A DNA stretch of 64,000 nucleotides from Larix kaempferi (GCA_027924585.1 BSBM01000822.1:1444001-1508000); one strand, 5' to 3'; positions 21,088 to 34,320 are shown, numbered from the stretch's first letter. Notes: generated by a model not told the origin, from the sequence alone. Program-made: numbers and translations.

Positions 21088-22169
21088 TATTTCTTATCTA
21101 TCCAAAAATTGCCAACAGTTCAAGGTCCTTTGGATATGCTAGATGACTGAAAGGAAGACAATAAGGCTAAAACCTGAGTTGTGACCCTTTTAAACGTACA
21201 CTACCAATATCAAAGGTCATATTGCCAATCTATATGTCCCTAACAGGAATCATGCAGAATTGGATTGTTTGGAATCTCTCAAAAGGTATTACCAAAAATA
21301 TCCAAAGGAACCTTGGATCATAGCCTATATGAGGGAGTTCTAACACCACTCTTCCACATCATGAAAGATAAGGATGTAGGAATAAATACAATAGGTAAAT
21401 ACCTAAAGGAATCCATGGTTTATTTATCATTGGTTGATCTAGTTCCTAAAACACCTCTTCACATGGACCAATAGAAGGGGAGAACAACCAAGGGGCTCGA
21501 TCTGCCAAATATTACAAGAATAAATTTAATTTATATTCTACTTGCATCAGTACAAATTGATAGCATGAGTAGATAAGTGCCACACAAAGGTCCTATAATT
21601 ACTTCTAGGGTTGAATTGATTTTATAATTCTCAATCAAATCAGACCTCTTGTTGACTTCACTTTGTCATCTAAGGGTTTCTAAGCAGATATATGGAAGGA
21701 ATTTCAAAGCCTTACTAGAACACCCATCAACTAAGACAGCAAACAAATCAAACTTCTTGTTGACTTTACTTCATGGGCTAAGGGTTTGTTAAGAGATATA
21801 TGGAAGGAATTTCAAAACATTAATAGAACACCCATCAACTCAGACAACAGACAAGGTCTTTTAGAACCTCAACCCTCCAATTTTCTCAGACAACAGACAA
21901 GATCCTTCAAAACCTCAGCCTTCCCATTTTATTAGAAATAAAAACAAAGTAAAGTCAACCTCCCATTTCCTTAGAAACCCTTGGTTCCAGTGTTTGAAAA
22001 GGTTGATTGGATGGAGCATTGTTTTCCATGCAATGAAGTGTGTTCTCAAAGTTTCCTATGTTTACATGCAGTTTGGGAACTACATTGTTAACATTAAAGA
22101 TGCAAATTTCCTTGCTAAAGCATATCACGTATAAAAATCTATCCCAATTTAGTAGGAACAATTTTAACA
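21088..22169. repeat. unassigned DNA with a 108-bp tandem duplication
   Basis: A unit beginning CTTGTTGACTT occurs at 21648 and again at 21756 (period 108) and contains AGATATATGGAAGGAATTTC in both copies. A smaller echo (CAGACAACAGACAAG) recurs near 21843 and 21888. The plus-strand frame at 21265-21474 has no recognisable motif. Confidence 0.6.
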
Positions 22170-22897
22170 TTAGTGGAATGTCAGTCTCATGCCAATAGGT
22201 CTCCTACGATGAATGCGTAGGAACCTAGCACATAGACCATTTTTCTCTTCGCTTAGCTATGCATAGCTCATTTCCTTTTCTGAATACTGATAAGTATTTT
22301 CAAATAAAATATGAAATAAGTAAATACAATCTAAAAAGTGAAGAAGATTTATTCATGGAAGTGAAAGGAAATAAAAACATCTTTCCTCAAACTGTTGAAT
22401 CAAAGAAAATCAAATGAAACCAATGAAGCTACAACAAAGGGTTCAGTCAAGCATCAAATAAGAACTAGGAGCATTCAAGGGACTAACACAATCTTTAACC
22501 AAAATAAACCCAAAATTCCACAATCAACATAATACTACAAACATAACCAGTAAACAAACCATAGAAATTTTCCAAGGTACAAAGCTAGACAATAACATGG
22601 TTTCATGTACTAGAATGAGCCCATTCTTGCTTAGCAAAAGTCTTGTTAAATTATTTAGTTATCCTTTAATACAAGGACACTATCTATGCGAAGAGATAGG
22701 CCCCAGCTTCGTCAAATTCCAACTTCATTTCCTGTCACAAACAAGAAAGAGAATATAATAGTTAAATATTAAAAAAACAATCTTAAATAACTTACACATA
22801 GGAAATGTAGTCCCAATCATCAATGTTACAACGAAAAACACAAAATATAGAATCTATTTTTACCTGAAATGCAGCCTCAAATTGACATATAGAGATC
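22170..22897. repeat. 0.73-kb direct repeat, copy 1
   Basis: It starts TTAGTGGAATGTCAGTCTC and ends AGAGATC. The same sequence, diverged by substitutions and small indels, starts about 1058 bases to the right. No coding motif is seen. It contains GCCAATAGGTCTCCTACGAT and CATTTTTCTCTTCGCTTAGC in both copies. Confidence 0.85.
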
Positions 22898-23227
22898 TTG
22901 CTACCATAAAGGCTTTCCAACTTACTTCAAAAATAGAGGAACAACAACATTAGTCAAATAACATGAATCACATCATCAACAACATAACACGTAGACTCAC
23001 AACTGGAAGGTGTCAGTGAAACACAACTACACTGACTAGAGTCAGGGCAAGTGGGGACTCCACTTGTTATCTCGTCCCTCAATGGTGTCCAACGGACACG
23101 TGGGGACCTAAATCTTGACAAACTGACAAACTGATAGAATCAAACATTATTCCCAATCTTGGCCTCCGCTAGCAAATTATGCCTATGGAGGCTAAGACAA
23201 TCATGCATTGTAATTATGCCAATTGCA
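22898..23227. other. spacer between the 0.73-kb repeats
   Basis: Nothing recognised. GC content is somewhat higher near 23030-23110. Confidence 0.4.
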
Positions 23228-23971
23228 TTAGAGGAATGTTGATCTCGTGCCAATAGGTCTCCTACGATCAATGCATAGGAAACTAGTGCATAGACCATTT
23301 TTCTCTTCGCTTAGCTATATAGAGCTCATTTATTTTTCTGAATAACGATATGTATTTACAAAGAAAATATACAATCAGCATAAAAGAATCGAAAAAAGTG
23401 AAGATAATTAATTCATGCAACTAAAAGGTAATAAAAAAATATATTCTCAAACCCTCAATCAATGGAAATAAACTAAAACCAATCTTGATTCAAGCTACAA
23501 CAAAGGGTTAAATCAAGCATCAAATGAGAACTAGAAGCATTCAAGGGACTAATACAATATTTAACCAAAATACACACAAACTTCAAAAATCGACAAAATG
23601 CTTCAAAAAAGAGCAAAAAACAAACCATAAAAATTTGTCAAGATATTAGAGCTAAACACCAACATGGTTTCATGTACTTGAATGAGCCCATTCTTGCTTA
23701 GCGAAAGTGATGTCAAATTAGTTATTTATCCTTTAATGCTAGGGCACTATCTATGTGAAGAGATAGCTCTTAGGCCTAGCTTTGTCAAATTCCAACGTCA
23801 TTGCCTGTCACATATAAGAAAGGGACAATGTAAGAGATAAATATCAAAACATAGATCTTAAAATAAATTGCATCAAGTAAATGTAGCTCAAATAATCAAT
23901 GTTACAACAAAAAGTACAATGTAGAATCTATTTTTACCTGAAACGCAGCCTCAAATTCACATATAGTGATC
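23228..23971. repeat. 0.73-kb direct repeat, copy 2
   Basis: Second copy of the 22170-22897 repeat. It ends about 60 bases before the first recognisable part of the hAT relic, so the pair may be related to that element's 3' side. Confidence 0.85.
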
Positions 23972-24034
23972 ACCAGCAAGGGTCCATGGAACACCTAGAC
24001 CAAAATAAGTCCCAAGTCCCTCATGTATATCATA

Positions 24035-26713
24035 TCATAAATCGTTGGTTAAATCAAATTCCCAATTCACAATCTGGACTTGGTCCTCATTTTCAACATT
24101 CTCAACATGATCTTCTTCAGATGAACCATCATTATGATCCTCAAAAACATTATTTTCCATATCAAGTTCATTAAATAAATTTGTTATATTGTTTTCTCCC
24201 CTTCTTTCACGATTTGATCGCCAAAGAGCTAGTGCTCTTTCATATGGAAAAACTATCAACCTCATATTTTGTTACATATAATCTTAAGCATGTATCCACA
24301 TTTTTATCAAGCTTGTTCCTCAACTTTGACTTCAAGAATGACAGTGCACTAAACATTCTCTCATCCTCCATTGATCCCAAAATCATGGTTTGACATAAAT
24401 CTGCTAATTTGAAATATTCTAACATTATTTGCCGTAGGATTTCGCTACCACTGAGTTTAGTCCATAATCTTGTGATTGCACCATATTCTAGAGGATTGTC
24501 CAACTCAGAAAATTGCTCCCACATTGTTGTAGCAAAGCATTAATCTTGATTTGACAATTTTTTTTATCTAAAATACCTTGAATATGTTATCCTTGTATCT
24601 CATCCTCTCGACAAAAATGGCTCTGCAAAATCTTGCATTTCGCTATAAATTCAACCTTTAAAGTCTTTGAACATTGACGATAATTCCAATATTGAGGGTA
24701 TACTACAGATAAGGCCTCCAACAATTCATCTCGAGGAAATCGTTCTCTTATCTCTGATGATAGTGATTTTGCAATTTCTATCAAGTTGCGCCTCACTGAA
24801 ATCACAACATTGCCAAATATTTCTCTTGACACAAGGCACTCTTTGGTGGATCTTCCTATCTTATCATTATAATAAAAGGGAACCATATGCCCACCCACGC
24901 ACTACCATACATAGCATCCATCTTTCATCAAACTTCCAAAAAAATTCATCATTTTCTATATTGATTATCTTAGTCCAATTTGTAAATGCTAGACCTGTAA
25001 AAGACTCTGCCATAATATACAAATTATCCAATGCAAGGCATGCTAATTTTCTTGCATTTGTATATTCATTAATATAAATCGTGCGACTCTGAGAAATCTT
25101 CATGAGGTTATTCATTTCATGAAGCATAGGAAGAAATCCAACCAATGTTAATAATGTCTCTATGTCAGTTAGTAGAAATAGAAGAGTTTGAGCTTTTTCT
25201 ACACTTCAGCGATGTTCATACATTACCTCTACCAGGGATGCATATTCATCAAATAGTCTTTCAGTTGGTCCCTTCAGTGAGATCCATCTTGTATCAACAT
25301 CTTTTAATAGTTTTTTTTTCCATTTGTAACACTGTCGGAAAAAATTTTAAACTCTAAAAATCGGTTGGGACTCCGACAAAAGTATGCATGAATCTCACGT
25401 ACAAGATATTCAACTTTTGAAACCAATGGAAAGTTGCTCACTACAAGATTCATCATGTGGGCCATACAATGAATACTAAGCCTATACATTGAAGCTGAGA
25501 GTTGTATTATAGCACAAAGGTCATTCCTTTGTCCCTGCATTACTGATGCTCCATCTACTCCAACACATACCAAATTTTTTGCTATCACTGAATGATCCAT
25601 ACCAACAATTTCCTTCAAACTATTAATAATAAGTTCATAAATATTTTCTGATGTAGAACTTTTGATCATTTTATGAATTCCAAGTAGATAGGAATTCTTG
25701 ATATGGTCATTGCCCATATAAATTCTCATGCAAATCCATGAAGTATTATCAACAGCTGTAACCTCATCCAAAGACAGTGACAAAAATGTAGCATTTGCAA
25801 TCTTCTCTTTCATGTCATCATTTTTTACTTGAGCTAGATATTTTCCCCATTCACAACTACTCGTTAAAGACCAATGAGAAGATGGAAAATTTGGCACTTG
25901 AATAAAAGATAGATATTTCATCATTTTTGGATAATATGTCATAGGACAATCATTGGATAGGATGTGAAATACAATGCTTAGTTGTATCGTCTTCGATAAC
26001 AAATTTGTTTCCATCATCTTTCCAAATTGAGATGTGATGGTTCCTGCACTTTTCTCGAGTTTTATATTATTTATTAAGAATTTATTATATTCCTCTTCAT
26101 ATTGGAGATGTCAACATTGGCTAATAGATTTCCATCTAGCAGTAGATTCCTTATCACCATTTACAATTTTCTTATCATACACCTTTCCAAAATGCTTCTC
26201 TATTGTGTCTAACTTCATCTGCAATTTCACTACCTTGACAAGTTTCCAACTACATGAAATGCATTTAACTTCTCGTGAGGTCTCATTCTCATTTGCTGGA
26301 GTTATTGGTTCAAAAAATGGGAATCTTGAGACCCAATCAATTTGGAATTTTCTCCCTATGTCCCACTGGCCCTTTTTCCTTTTCTATGAATGGACTGTGT
26401 CACCTTGCAAGGAAAAATATTCAACATTTGAACTACCAATTTCTGATGAAAATGCATTTGTCTCACTTTGATCACTAGAGGAATTTATTCTACCATCCAT
26501 TGTATGGGTTGCAGATGCATTCTCAAAAGTGTTGACATCTCTCTTACCAATACCTTGCTCAAGAGAGCTTGAAGCATGAATAGGATGTGGATTATTGGAT
26601 TGAGGCTTTTGAAAATATGATATTGCAACCTTTTGTTTTGTTGTTTTATTTTTCTTTCCACAATCCATGTTTGACATCTTACTTAATATTTCACAATTGA
26701 AATTCCAGATCAA
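24035..26713 (-). pseudogene. hAT transposase relic (TTF-zinc-finger / ZMYM1-like)
   Basis: hAT transposases excise and insert elements with 8-bp target duplications. Order on the minus strand: an N-terminal tail with SYFQKPQ (about 26610); a TTF-type zinc-finger region with TSREVKCISCSW (about 26230-26280); the segment 25304-26017 with FLSLSLDEVTAVDNTSWICM (catalytic region of this subfamily), LVCVGVDGASVMQGQRND and IHCMAHMMNLV (HCxxHxxNL motif). Next come DVDTRWISLKGP (about 25285), a middle region (24867-25145 and 24587-24898), and finally the hAT dimerisation region FKLADLCQTMILGSMEDERM...SFLKSKLRNKLD (24260-24420) ending with YERALALWR (near 24240). Several frame changes (for example near 25300, 24900 and 24550) make it non-functional. 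No terminal inverted repeats were identified. Confidence 0.88.
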
Positions 26714-28205
26714 TATAGAAACTAGAAGTGAAGCCTACATGAGAAAAATGATATAAAATTAGTACAATAGTACATTATATTACAAGAAAATATAATGAGA
26801 CAAGACAATGAAGTAGGAAATCAAGAACAATAACCGCTCCATAGAGAACTACTATCAATGCACTTTTTTTTAAGAATGTGTCTCTTTGTTCTTGCTACAC
26901 TGGAAGAGCTTCTAAAAAAACTAGTTGTAGGGATAATGACAAAAATGCATAACATGCAACTGCAGGAAGATGCAATTGATCCACTTTCAATATTTTTCTA
27001 TTCTAATGCCATTTCCTTCAATGATTTCCATTCTTTTTAATGTGAGATGTTCAAAAAGGTTTTAACTTCACATCCTATGTATATTCCACCAAGTTGAAAC
27101 AATCATAGGACCCGTAGCTATTGAGAGTGGGATCAAAGTGGGAAGTCGAAGCACCAAGCAACAATTTTTAAAAGACTAAAGAAGCAAAGAATTCCAAGAG
27201 AATTTCCTATATAATATATACTTTAACCTACTTTGATGAATATATATTCAAAAAATGCAAGCAGAATGGTGAATTAGTTTATGAAAATATGAAAACATCA
27301 TTAAAGCATCAACCATTTAATAGTTAATACACAAATAACTTCAACCATCTAGCAGTTATAACTTAGAGCATTGTCATCAAATGATAAACCATAACATCAA
27401 CATTGAATTTTCAAGTTTCAAAATATAGCATTTGTAATCAACAAATTTTAACAAATAATATCAACCATGAAATGAAATAGGGCGTCATAGCCAAATATCT
27501 ATAATATACACTATGCAGTTCAACTGTCATATAATGTTTACAAAACATGTCATAATAAAGACAAATAATTATACTATCTTAAGATTTTTTAAGCCTCTTG
27601 CCACGAGCAATTTATAATTTCTTCTCCCGTGGTCTATTAGCAATAGGAATCATTACAATAATGTTGGTAATCATTCCAAGAAAACGCGCCCCTCCAAATT
27701 GAGATTAAGGAGCATCCATGTAGTACCAAAGGCTGAGCATCCTTTACCTGAAGTTTCATCTTTTTGTATGTGGAATGATACAGCTTTATCATAAATTGAA
27801 TTTTACCTACTCTTCACAACAATTAAAAAACCAACTTCAACATAAATAGGCACAAATAAACCACCTAACACTCAATGGCAATCTAAAATTGTGCCATTTA
27901 CACTGCATATTGAATTTAAATTAAGATGGTAATGCCTACAAATAGAAATGAAAACAGGAATTTGAGGACGTTTTGTTCACTTTCAAAACTTTTGCATAAT
28001 GATCTTTGGCAATGGTTGAACCAACCCAAGGCCTTAAGTCAACAGCTTCAGCAAATTTTATTGATGGATTCGAAACTCATTGAATATCAAAAGAAAATTG
28101 AAAAGCATTGGATTCACTGAATTTAAAAGGAAAATCTCAACACGAATTTAAAAAATTAAAAATTAAATAAAAAAATATATATTGTTCAATATATATATAG
28201 ATGAA
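26714..28205. other. AT-rich DNA right of the hAT relic
   Basis: This is possibly the 5' part of the hAT element. On the minus strand a weak ANRPREKKL...IARGKRLKK reading occurs near 27590-27650, but no family is assigned. No terminal inverted repeat is seen. Confidence 0.4.
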
Positions 28206-28555
28206 CCTCATGCTGAAATTTATCCTAATTTCAATAGGAAATTGAAATTTTATTTCATGATTTCCAAACCCAATCCATGTGACATAGACCCAAACAGTCC
28301 AATATAGTCCAATAGGGAGATATGACGTAAATCAACAATGCAATAAAGTTCCAACAGGAAAAAATCACTCTACCATAACCTCATGCTGAATTTTATCCTA
28401 ATTTCAACAGGCAATTCAAATTTTATCCAAATTTCATGGTTGTAAAACCCAATCCATGCGACGTAGACCCAAACAGTCCAATATAGTCCAACAGGGAGAT
28501 ATGCCATAAATCAACAATGCAATAAAGATCCAATGGGAAAAACCAATCTGCCATA
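28206..28555. repeat. 173-bp tandem duplication
   Basis: Two adjacent copies begin CCTCATGCTGAA at 28206 and 28379. Both contain AAACAGTCCAATATAGTCCA and AATCAACAATGCAATAAAG. They are diverged, so the duplication is not recent. Confidence 0.85.
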
Positions 28556-30284
28556 ATCAAGCCAATATAATCCTCAGTTAGAAGGGGAAATGCCATTTTT
28601 TGGATAGATGCTTTAAGTCAAGACATGCATGCAGCACCTTCAAACACAGGATATTACAATGAAGCACATTTTTCATTAGACACCAATTATTGAAAGTATG
28701 CTAGTGTATATAGTATGTGGGGGTGAATATACCAAAATGGCATCATTATATATGATTGGATTATGGTTTGGGAGGGGGATCACTTTTTCTTTCATTTTTG
28801 TGGCTAGGACCAATTCAGGCCAGTTTCAGCCAGTTCAAGATAAAAACAGTTGAAACCAATGCCAATTTCAAATTGGGATCCAGTTCAGAGTTGAGAAATT
28901 GTGAAAAGGTCTGAACTCACTGGTTCCAGTCTGGAACAGTTGGTGCTAATCAATCTGAGCAATCGCACAAGGAGTGAACATGTCTCTAGGGGTATTAGAA
29001 CCTTGGTGGGGGGGACATCCCTGCTTTATCAACCAACCAAGCCCCTGTTGAAACAATGCAATTTTGGCATATCTAGCCAAATTCAAAATAAAAAAGGCAA
29101 GAAGTTGGCTTCAATTCCATTGAGCTTGTAATGAAATAACAACATATTACGAATGAATATCATGGTTATACTCAAATTTTATGAAACCTATTATCTACTA
29201 GCTATATCAACTAATAATAACCTTTAATAAATTGATTAGAATACAATATCATAGTGATATAAATTTAAAACACATTTTCTAGCATTTTTTAGCATTTATT
29301 GGAATTATGGGCATGTTGCAGCCTCTTAAAAATCATTAAGGTCAAATTTGGGTATGTATGAGGGTCAAAACAACCCTAAAAGGATAAACAAGTGATAGAC
29401 AATAGCAAAACCAAGCTTTGTTAAGTTCTTGGTGGTTTTTGAAGCATGTACAATAGTCTTAAGGAGGTTCTGAGCAGGCATTTGACTGGAATAAGTCATC
29501 TTTCTTGGACCTCAAAATATATCAAGGTTGACCTTTCCCCACCCCATTGAACACAGACCCAGAGGACAAGGCAAACAAAATATATTTATGCATTATACCA
29601 AAAAGGGAGGCACTATACTAATTATTGGAGCAAATAGCTTAAATTACCTTCGATTTAGCCTCCTACTACATAGAGAGCTAAATTTATGTTCGATGCACCA
29701 TCAAAAAAGAACCAAGGTCTATTAGTGTCAATGTGCATAGCACCTACTTACTTGAAATATTTAACTAGAATCTATTTTACAGGCCTTGAAAGAGATCAGT
29801 GGTTCAAAAAAGGATTGCAAAATTTAGGATTTTCATTTTCCACGGATCCACAGATCCTACACAACCTGAAATTTTAAATTTTGGGATGACACATAAACAT
29901 TCATCCAAGAGAGAATATGGACACTTTAACAAATATTATAAACATACTCCTCCTCGATATTTTTGGGTGGGGAAATAAGTTAACTAGTAGCAAGCTAAAA
30001 AGGAGTCAAAAGTGGTTGGTTCATATGGATCCTTGAATTCCAAAACTATAGTAGCTTCAAACCAATAGGTTTTTAGTTCTCTCATAAGTTTATCATGAAC
30101 CATCTCTTGATGACAAAACACTTTCTCGTGTTGGAAACGCCACCCCCTCCCATCTCATCTCTACACTATCTCACCTCATCGTGTTCTTGAAGAAGTCAAC
30201 CCTAGTCTTAGATATTTGGATCTACCATCTACTTCCATTTGAACTTGTAATAGAAATGATTTCATCATAAGTAAAGACAATATC
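28556..30284. other. unassigned DNA
   Basis: Short plus frames (28901-29131, 29528-29725, 29686-29877) carry no recognisable motif. Repeated CAGTTCARR/CAGTTTC motifs lie near 28810-28890. Nothing else is seen. Confidence 0.4.
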
Positions 30285-30760
30285 AATCCCAAGTGGAATA
30301 GTCACTGGGAAAAGGCTAAGAAATAGAGGATTTTGAGGAAGAGAGATTGCACCACGCAAAAAATTGAAGAAAGACATTGAAGGATAAAAGGGAAAAATAG
30401 AAATGAAGGAAAAGAATCTTGAGCTACAATATTCTATTGAAATCTCATTTAAAGTTGCATCCAAATATCTATCTAACAAAAGTATAGGAATGTAGAATCC
30501 AAAGGTTCTTCCTGATAGTGGTTTTCAACCCTCATTAGGTAATAATGGTAGTTGTATCCTATAATTGTAAAGGATTAGGAAATCAAAGTAAAGTATAAGC
30601 TATGAAATGTCTCATCAAAATGGAAAAACCTTCACTACTTCTCATCCAGGAGACAGAAATGGAGGAAAAAGAAATGAATGAAATAGGTTCAAAATGCTAG
30701 AAGGAAAGCTTGGATTTAATAGTCAATGCTCAGGGATCATATGGGTGTCATTGACATATG
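30285..30760 (+). pseudogene. LINE relic: ORF1 basic tail and ORF2 endonuclease start
   Basis: From 30544 the plus strand reads MVVVSYNCKGLGNQSKV, the first motif of the L1 endonuclease (family SWNCRGLGNP). MKCLIKMEKPSLLLIQETEM follows, with the metal-binding Glu in QET, then GSKC and a decayed remainder. Stops are present at about 30595 (TAA) and 30691 (TAG). Upstream, 30285-30540 reads as a K/E/R-rich stretch (APRKKLKKDIEG, KGKIEMKEKNLEL) like the tail of ORF1, but that part is weak. No RT follows, so this is a short fragment. Confidence 0.6.
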
Positions 30761-32443
30761 TTGATCTTCATCTGCTCTCTAAAAGAAGGATTTGAAAGAA
30801 GGCATGGGAAATGGGAGTGGGAAACTAGTAAATTTCCAAGGAGTTGAGCATTTGAGATGTTGTTCTGAATGCAACAAGACAAGTCATCAAGAAATCTAGT
30901 TATGAAACTATCAAAAAGGCCAGGTTTAGTAGTGGTTGTCAAATATCACTTTGGCTTCTCCAAGATGGGTATCTGAAAAATACAGAGAATATGGAATTCT
31001 TACCTTCCATTCAGGATTTTGGTACTATCGAGCATAAGCATCTTGTTTCTTTGAGAGCATTTATTCATATATGAGACGAAAGAAATTACTTTCCTATGAT
31101 TACCTTTCCAGAGGAATCCTGGCAACACTGCTACACAATGACTTTCATTATCTTCTCCTTCGCTTTGGTTCTATTCATGAATAATAGTAATGTAAAAAAT
31201 CAAAATTATGATTCTTTCTATATTTCAGTCTAAGGAAATTACTTTAATCATGAGTTGTGTTTTAGCCAGAGTTGCACAATGTGTAGTTTCTCATGCTTGG
31301 AGGATTGAATTTTAGAGTCAACAATTGCTCAGAACTGGTGTTCTCATTAACCATCCCTTTGAGGCATTTTACTCCCATTCTGTGCAGCATGTACTCAATC
31401 ATAATTGCTTCAGTCAAGCCACTTAAGCTTTAGATTGGCCTTTCACAAGGACTTCTTTTAAATTGTACTTTCTTGTGTACAATTCATTATCAGATTAAAG
31501 GATGGTAGTAGTGGAGAAGTTGGTTGATTACTCACAATTTTCAGAAATGAAAACCAAATAATTGTAGTTGTAGTTATTAGAGTTGTATATGTATTTTGAC
31601 ATTGTGTAAAAGACAAATAGGGGATATCTATATTAATCCATATTCCTTCTTCCCTCTTGCGTCTATATATGACCATTACTGAGGATAAGTGTATCATAGA
31701 TCTTGGTGATACCAGTGTTATCATAATCAACCGGTTCTACCAAAACCAGCCAGTTCAACCGGTTTCAGAGAGTGTCCAGTACAAATCATGACCTCAAATT
31801 GATTTCTAGGCATCTATCTCAAAAACTTTGTTATTGATAAAAAGACAAGTATTAGTCAAAACCAACCTAAAATATTTGGAGGAGGATCATTATTGAACCC
31901 TCCAACCTTGGTGAGCTCATGGATTGATCAAAAGCAAACCAAACTTTTCATATAACTAGCTTATAGCCCCACGATATTGTACTCAAAATTCAAACTAATT
32001 TTTTGTCAAACCACTCAAAGTAAAAGGAATTATTGACAAAATATATGGAAAGAAGAAGATATGCTATCATAAACAATTATTTCTCCAAGTAGCCATTGCC
32101 AAGCAAAAAAGCACCACATCTAGGCAATTTTGTAATAGCTTTTGCTCTAGAAAACTCTAGTCCATTGCATGACAATCATCCTTGCCTTAGACTAAGAACT
32201 ATTGAAGGAAAACCTCACTAAGTGCACATGGGATAGTGGAGTGTCATGGATAGAGACCTCAAGGATGAGGAAAAACACAATGGGGAGAACATATGTAGAG
32301 GTAAGCACTATAAAGCTTTAATTTAACTAATAAGGAAGAAACAGATAAAGCATTTATGGCATATGCAAATGCAAATTGAAATTTGTTGATAGTTATTTTT
32401 GTTGGTTTTCTACCATAAATTAAATACTTGGATCGACCCATGA
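30761..32443. other. unassigned AT-rich DNA
   Basis: Minus frames at 30748-30942 and 31458-31730 have no family motif. A CCGGTT-rich patch (AACCGGTTCTACC / AACCGGTTTCAG) lies near 31730-31765. Nothing else is supported. Confidence 0.4.
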
Positions 32444-32645
32444 GAATGTGTTCTATTGGTAAGCAGCAAGGTGATCAAGCTTGTATTAACGTGGAGACCC
32501 GGGTTCAAAACCCTCTGTGGATATGATTGTAACTATGGCCCTATAAATATAAGAAGTATCTCACAAAAATATAAGTACATAAATCAAAGGGCCACAAAAA
32601 TGGAAGAGAAAAGGGGCTACAAACAAACAAACAAAAAATATTTGT
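32444..32645 (+). mobile_element. tRNA-derived SINE-like unit
   Basis: TATTGGTAAGCAGCAAGG (32454-32471) fits a degenerate Pol III A box, and GGGTTCAAAACCC (32501-32513), preceded by GAGACCC, is a good B box. They lie 30 bases apart, as in tRNA-derived SINEs. A body of about 110 bases is followed by an A-rich tail with repeated CAAA (32622-32639). No cloverleaf can be drawn, so it is not a tRNA gene. No clear target duplication was found. Confidence 0.5.
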
Positions 32646-33180
32646 GTTGTTAGTTGTGTCCCCGAGTATTGAAAATGGGAAACAAGTTTTCATAATTGAG
32701 TATGGAAACGCTCCAAAAGTATAGAAAACTTTTAGATGGTTTGTGTAGGAAACTGTAGGAAATAGGAAACACTTGGAAAAAGTTTCCATAGACAGGACCA
32801 AATCTTTTCAAGCAAATATGACTATAAGGCTAGCTATACTGGTCTTCTTTTTTGTTGTCTACTATTTTAGAAGATCAAAACGTAAAATGGACAATGTAAA
32901 ATGGATAATTGAAGTAGAGCCTAGTGTTATACCATTGCTACCATTGGCTTGGTTTGAATGCACAAGGGGTAAGTGGTCCTTATGGCTTGATTCCATAATC
33001 TTCATTCCCATGAGGGGACACATACAATAAATGTGGATAAATGTCCAATAATGCTCTATCAAAGGATTACAGTTTCCAACTGGACAAATAACATCGGAGG
33101 AAGTTCAAGATGGTTAGGTCATAGACCTTAGTTTGAATGTTCTGTTTTAAAATAGGTCTCATATTCTAAAGATGTTTAAG
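32646..33180. other. unassigned DNA
   Basis: A plus frame at 32773-33030 would encode a hydrophobic helix (LAILVFFFVVYYF) followed by basic residues, but nothing supports it as a gene. Confidence 0.35.
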
Positions 33181-33185
33181 TCATA

Positions 33186-33440
33186 ACTTGGCAATATGTC
33201 AGTCAATGGTCATTTGAATTTATAGATTGTAGAAATATAATATTTTGTTTATGATGAAGGGAGAGTCTCCCTCTATTTGTAGATGATTGTGAGAGTGTCA
33301 GTGATTACAAACATCAACTTTGTAATATGTCAATCAGTGGCCATTTGAATTTTTAGTCTATAGTAATATAATAGTTTTGTAATGATTATGTGAGAGCATA
33401 TCTCTATCTATTGATGATTGTGGGATTGTTGGAGATGCAC
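33186..33440. repeat. about 130-bp tandem duplication
   Basis: AATATGTCARTCARTGGYCA occurs near 33193 and 33323. It is followed in both copies by TTTGAATTT, a TATAATA stretch and GATGATTGTGRG. Confidence 0.7.
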
Positions 33441-33714
33441 TTAAGACCTCTTTTTTGTAATGTTCCTACAACAGCTAAACAGTATTTTTTTCCTCACTGA
33501 ATAAAAGATGTATTTTTCTCCTTGGAAGAAAATGTCATTTTCATCATCACTTATCTTATTTCATACTTCTAACCTTCATTCATTTAATTCTTGAACCATA
33601 TAAATAGTTCTACATGACACTACAAAAGTGTCGACCTACAGGTTTTTACAAGCAATGACCTACAAAATTATCCACCTATAGGTTCCTACAGGAGTATACA
33701 AGAGATTCTCCAGC

Positions 33715-33930
33715 TCCAACCCTCCAATTTTATACAACAAAAAAAATGTCCATTTTTATTTAAAAAAACATGCATTTCTAGCACTCTAATTTTCTATATA
33801 AATGTGCATTTTTATAAAAAAAAGTTTGTATTTCCAACACCTGATTTTCTACAAAAATGTGCAATTGTAGCACTAGAATTTTCTAAAGAAGTGTGCATTT
33901 CCATCATTTCATATTTCTTTGAGAACTCTA
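33715..33930. repeat. short tandem array, about 50-60-bp unit
   Basis: Three to four poor copies of a unit built from TGTGCATTTNNA, a poly(A/T) run, then CACTCTAATTTTCTA. They lie between 33715 and 33930. Confidence 0.55.
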
Positions 33931-34006
33931 TAATTCCAACATTACGGTTGATGGTATTCTATGATAGTTGTGGGGTGTGACCTTTCATCTTACACCTCTA
34001 CATGTA

Positions 34007-34132
34007 GGAAGCACCCAACCTTGTAGGCATGGAGAACCACTCATATTACATCTTGGTAGACCTTGGCTTCAACATACACCCCTCTCATGCTAATGTGGAC
34101 TCGGAAACCTCTCTTGAGGAAAGTCTTTCCCT

Positions 34133-34177
<45 letters not shown>

Positions 34178-34320
34178 TTACACATCTATAGGAAGCGCCC
34201 AACCTTGTAGGCATGGAGAACCACTCATATTCCATCTTGGTAGACCTTGGCTTGGACATACACCCCTCTCATGCTAATGTGGACTTGGAAACCTCTCTTG
34301 AGGAAAGTCTTTCCCTTATC
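34007..34320. repeat. 184-bp period duplication separated by a (TA)n microsatellite
   Basis: Nearly identical copies begin GGAAGCRCCCAACCTTGTAG at 34007 and 34191 and run about 130 bases to CTTTCCCTT. A (TA) run of about 40 bases (34135-34175) follows copy 1, and a shorter one follows copy 2. The similarity is high, so the duplication is fairly recent. Confidence 0.9.

Noticed and set aside
30748-31730. Continuation of the LINE endonuclease into RT
   Set aside because: No RT motif (PDG, KxDxxKAFD, FxDD) can be found on either strand in this interval.
32773-33030. Small membrane protein gene
   Set aside because: A single hydrophobic run in AT-rich DNA; no homologue recognised, no conserved context, and an overlapping antisense frame of the same quality.
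34029-34277. Open frames on both strands with an alternating Ile-Tyr run
   Set aside because: They are produced by the (TA)n microsatellite and the duplicated flanks.
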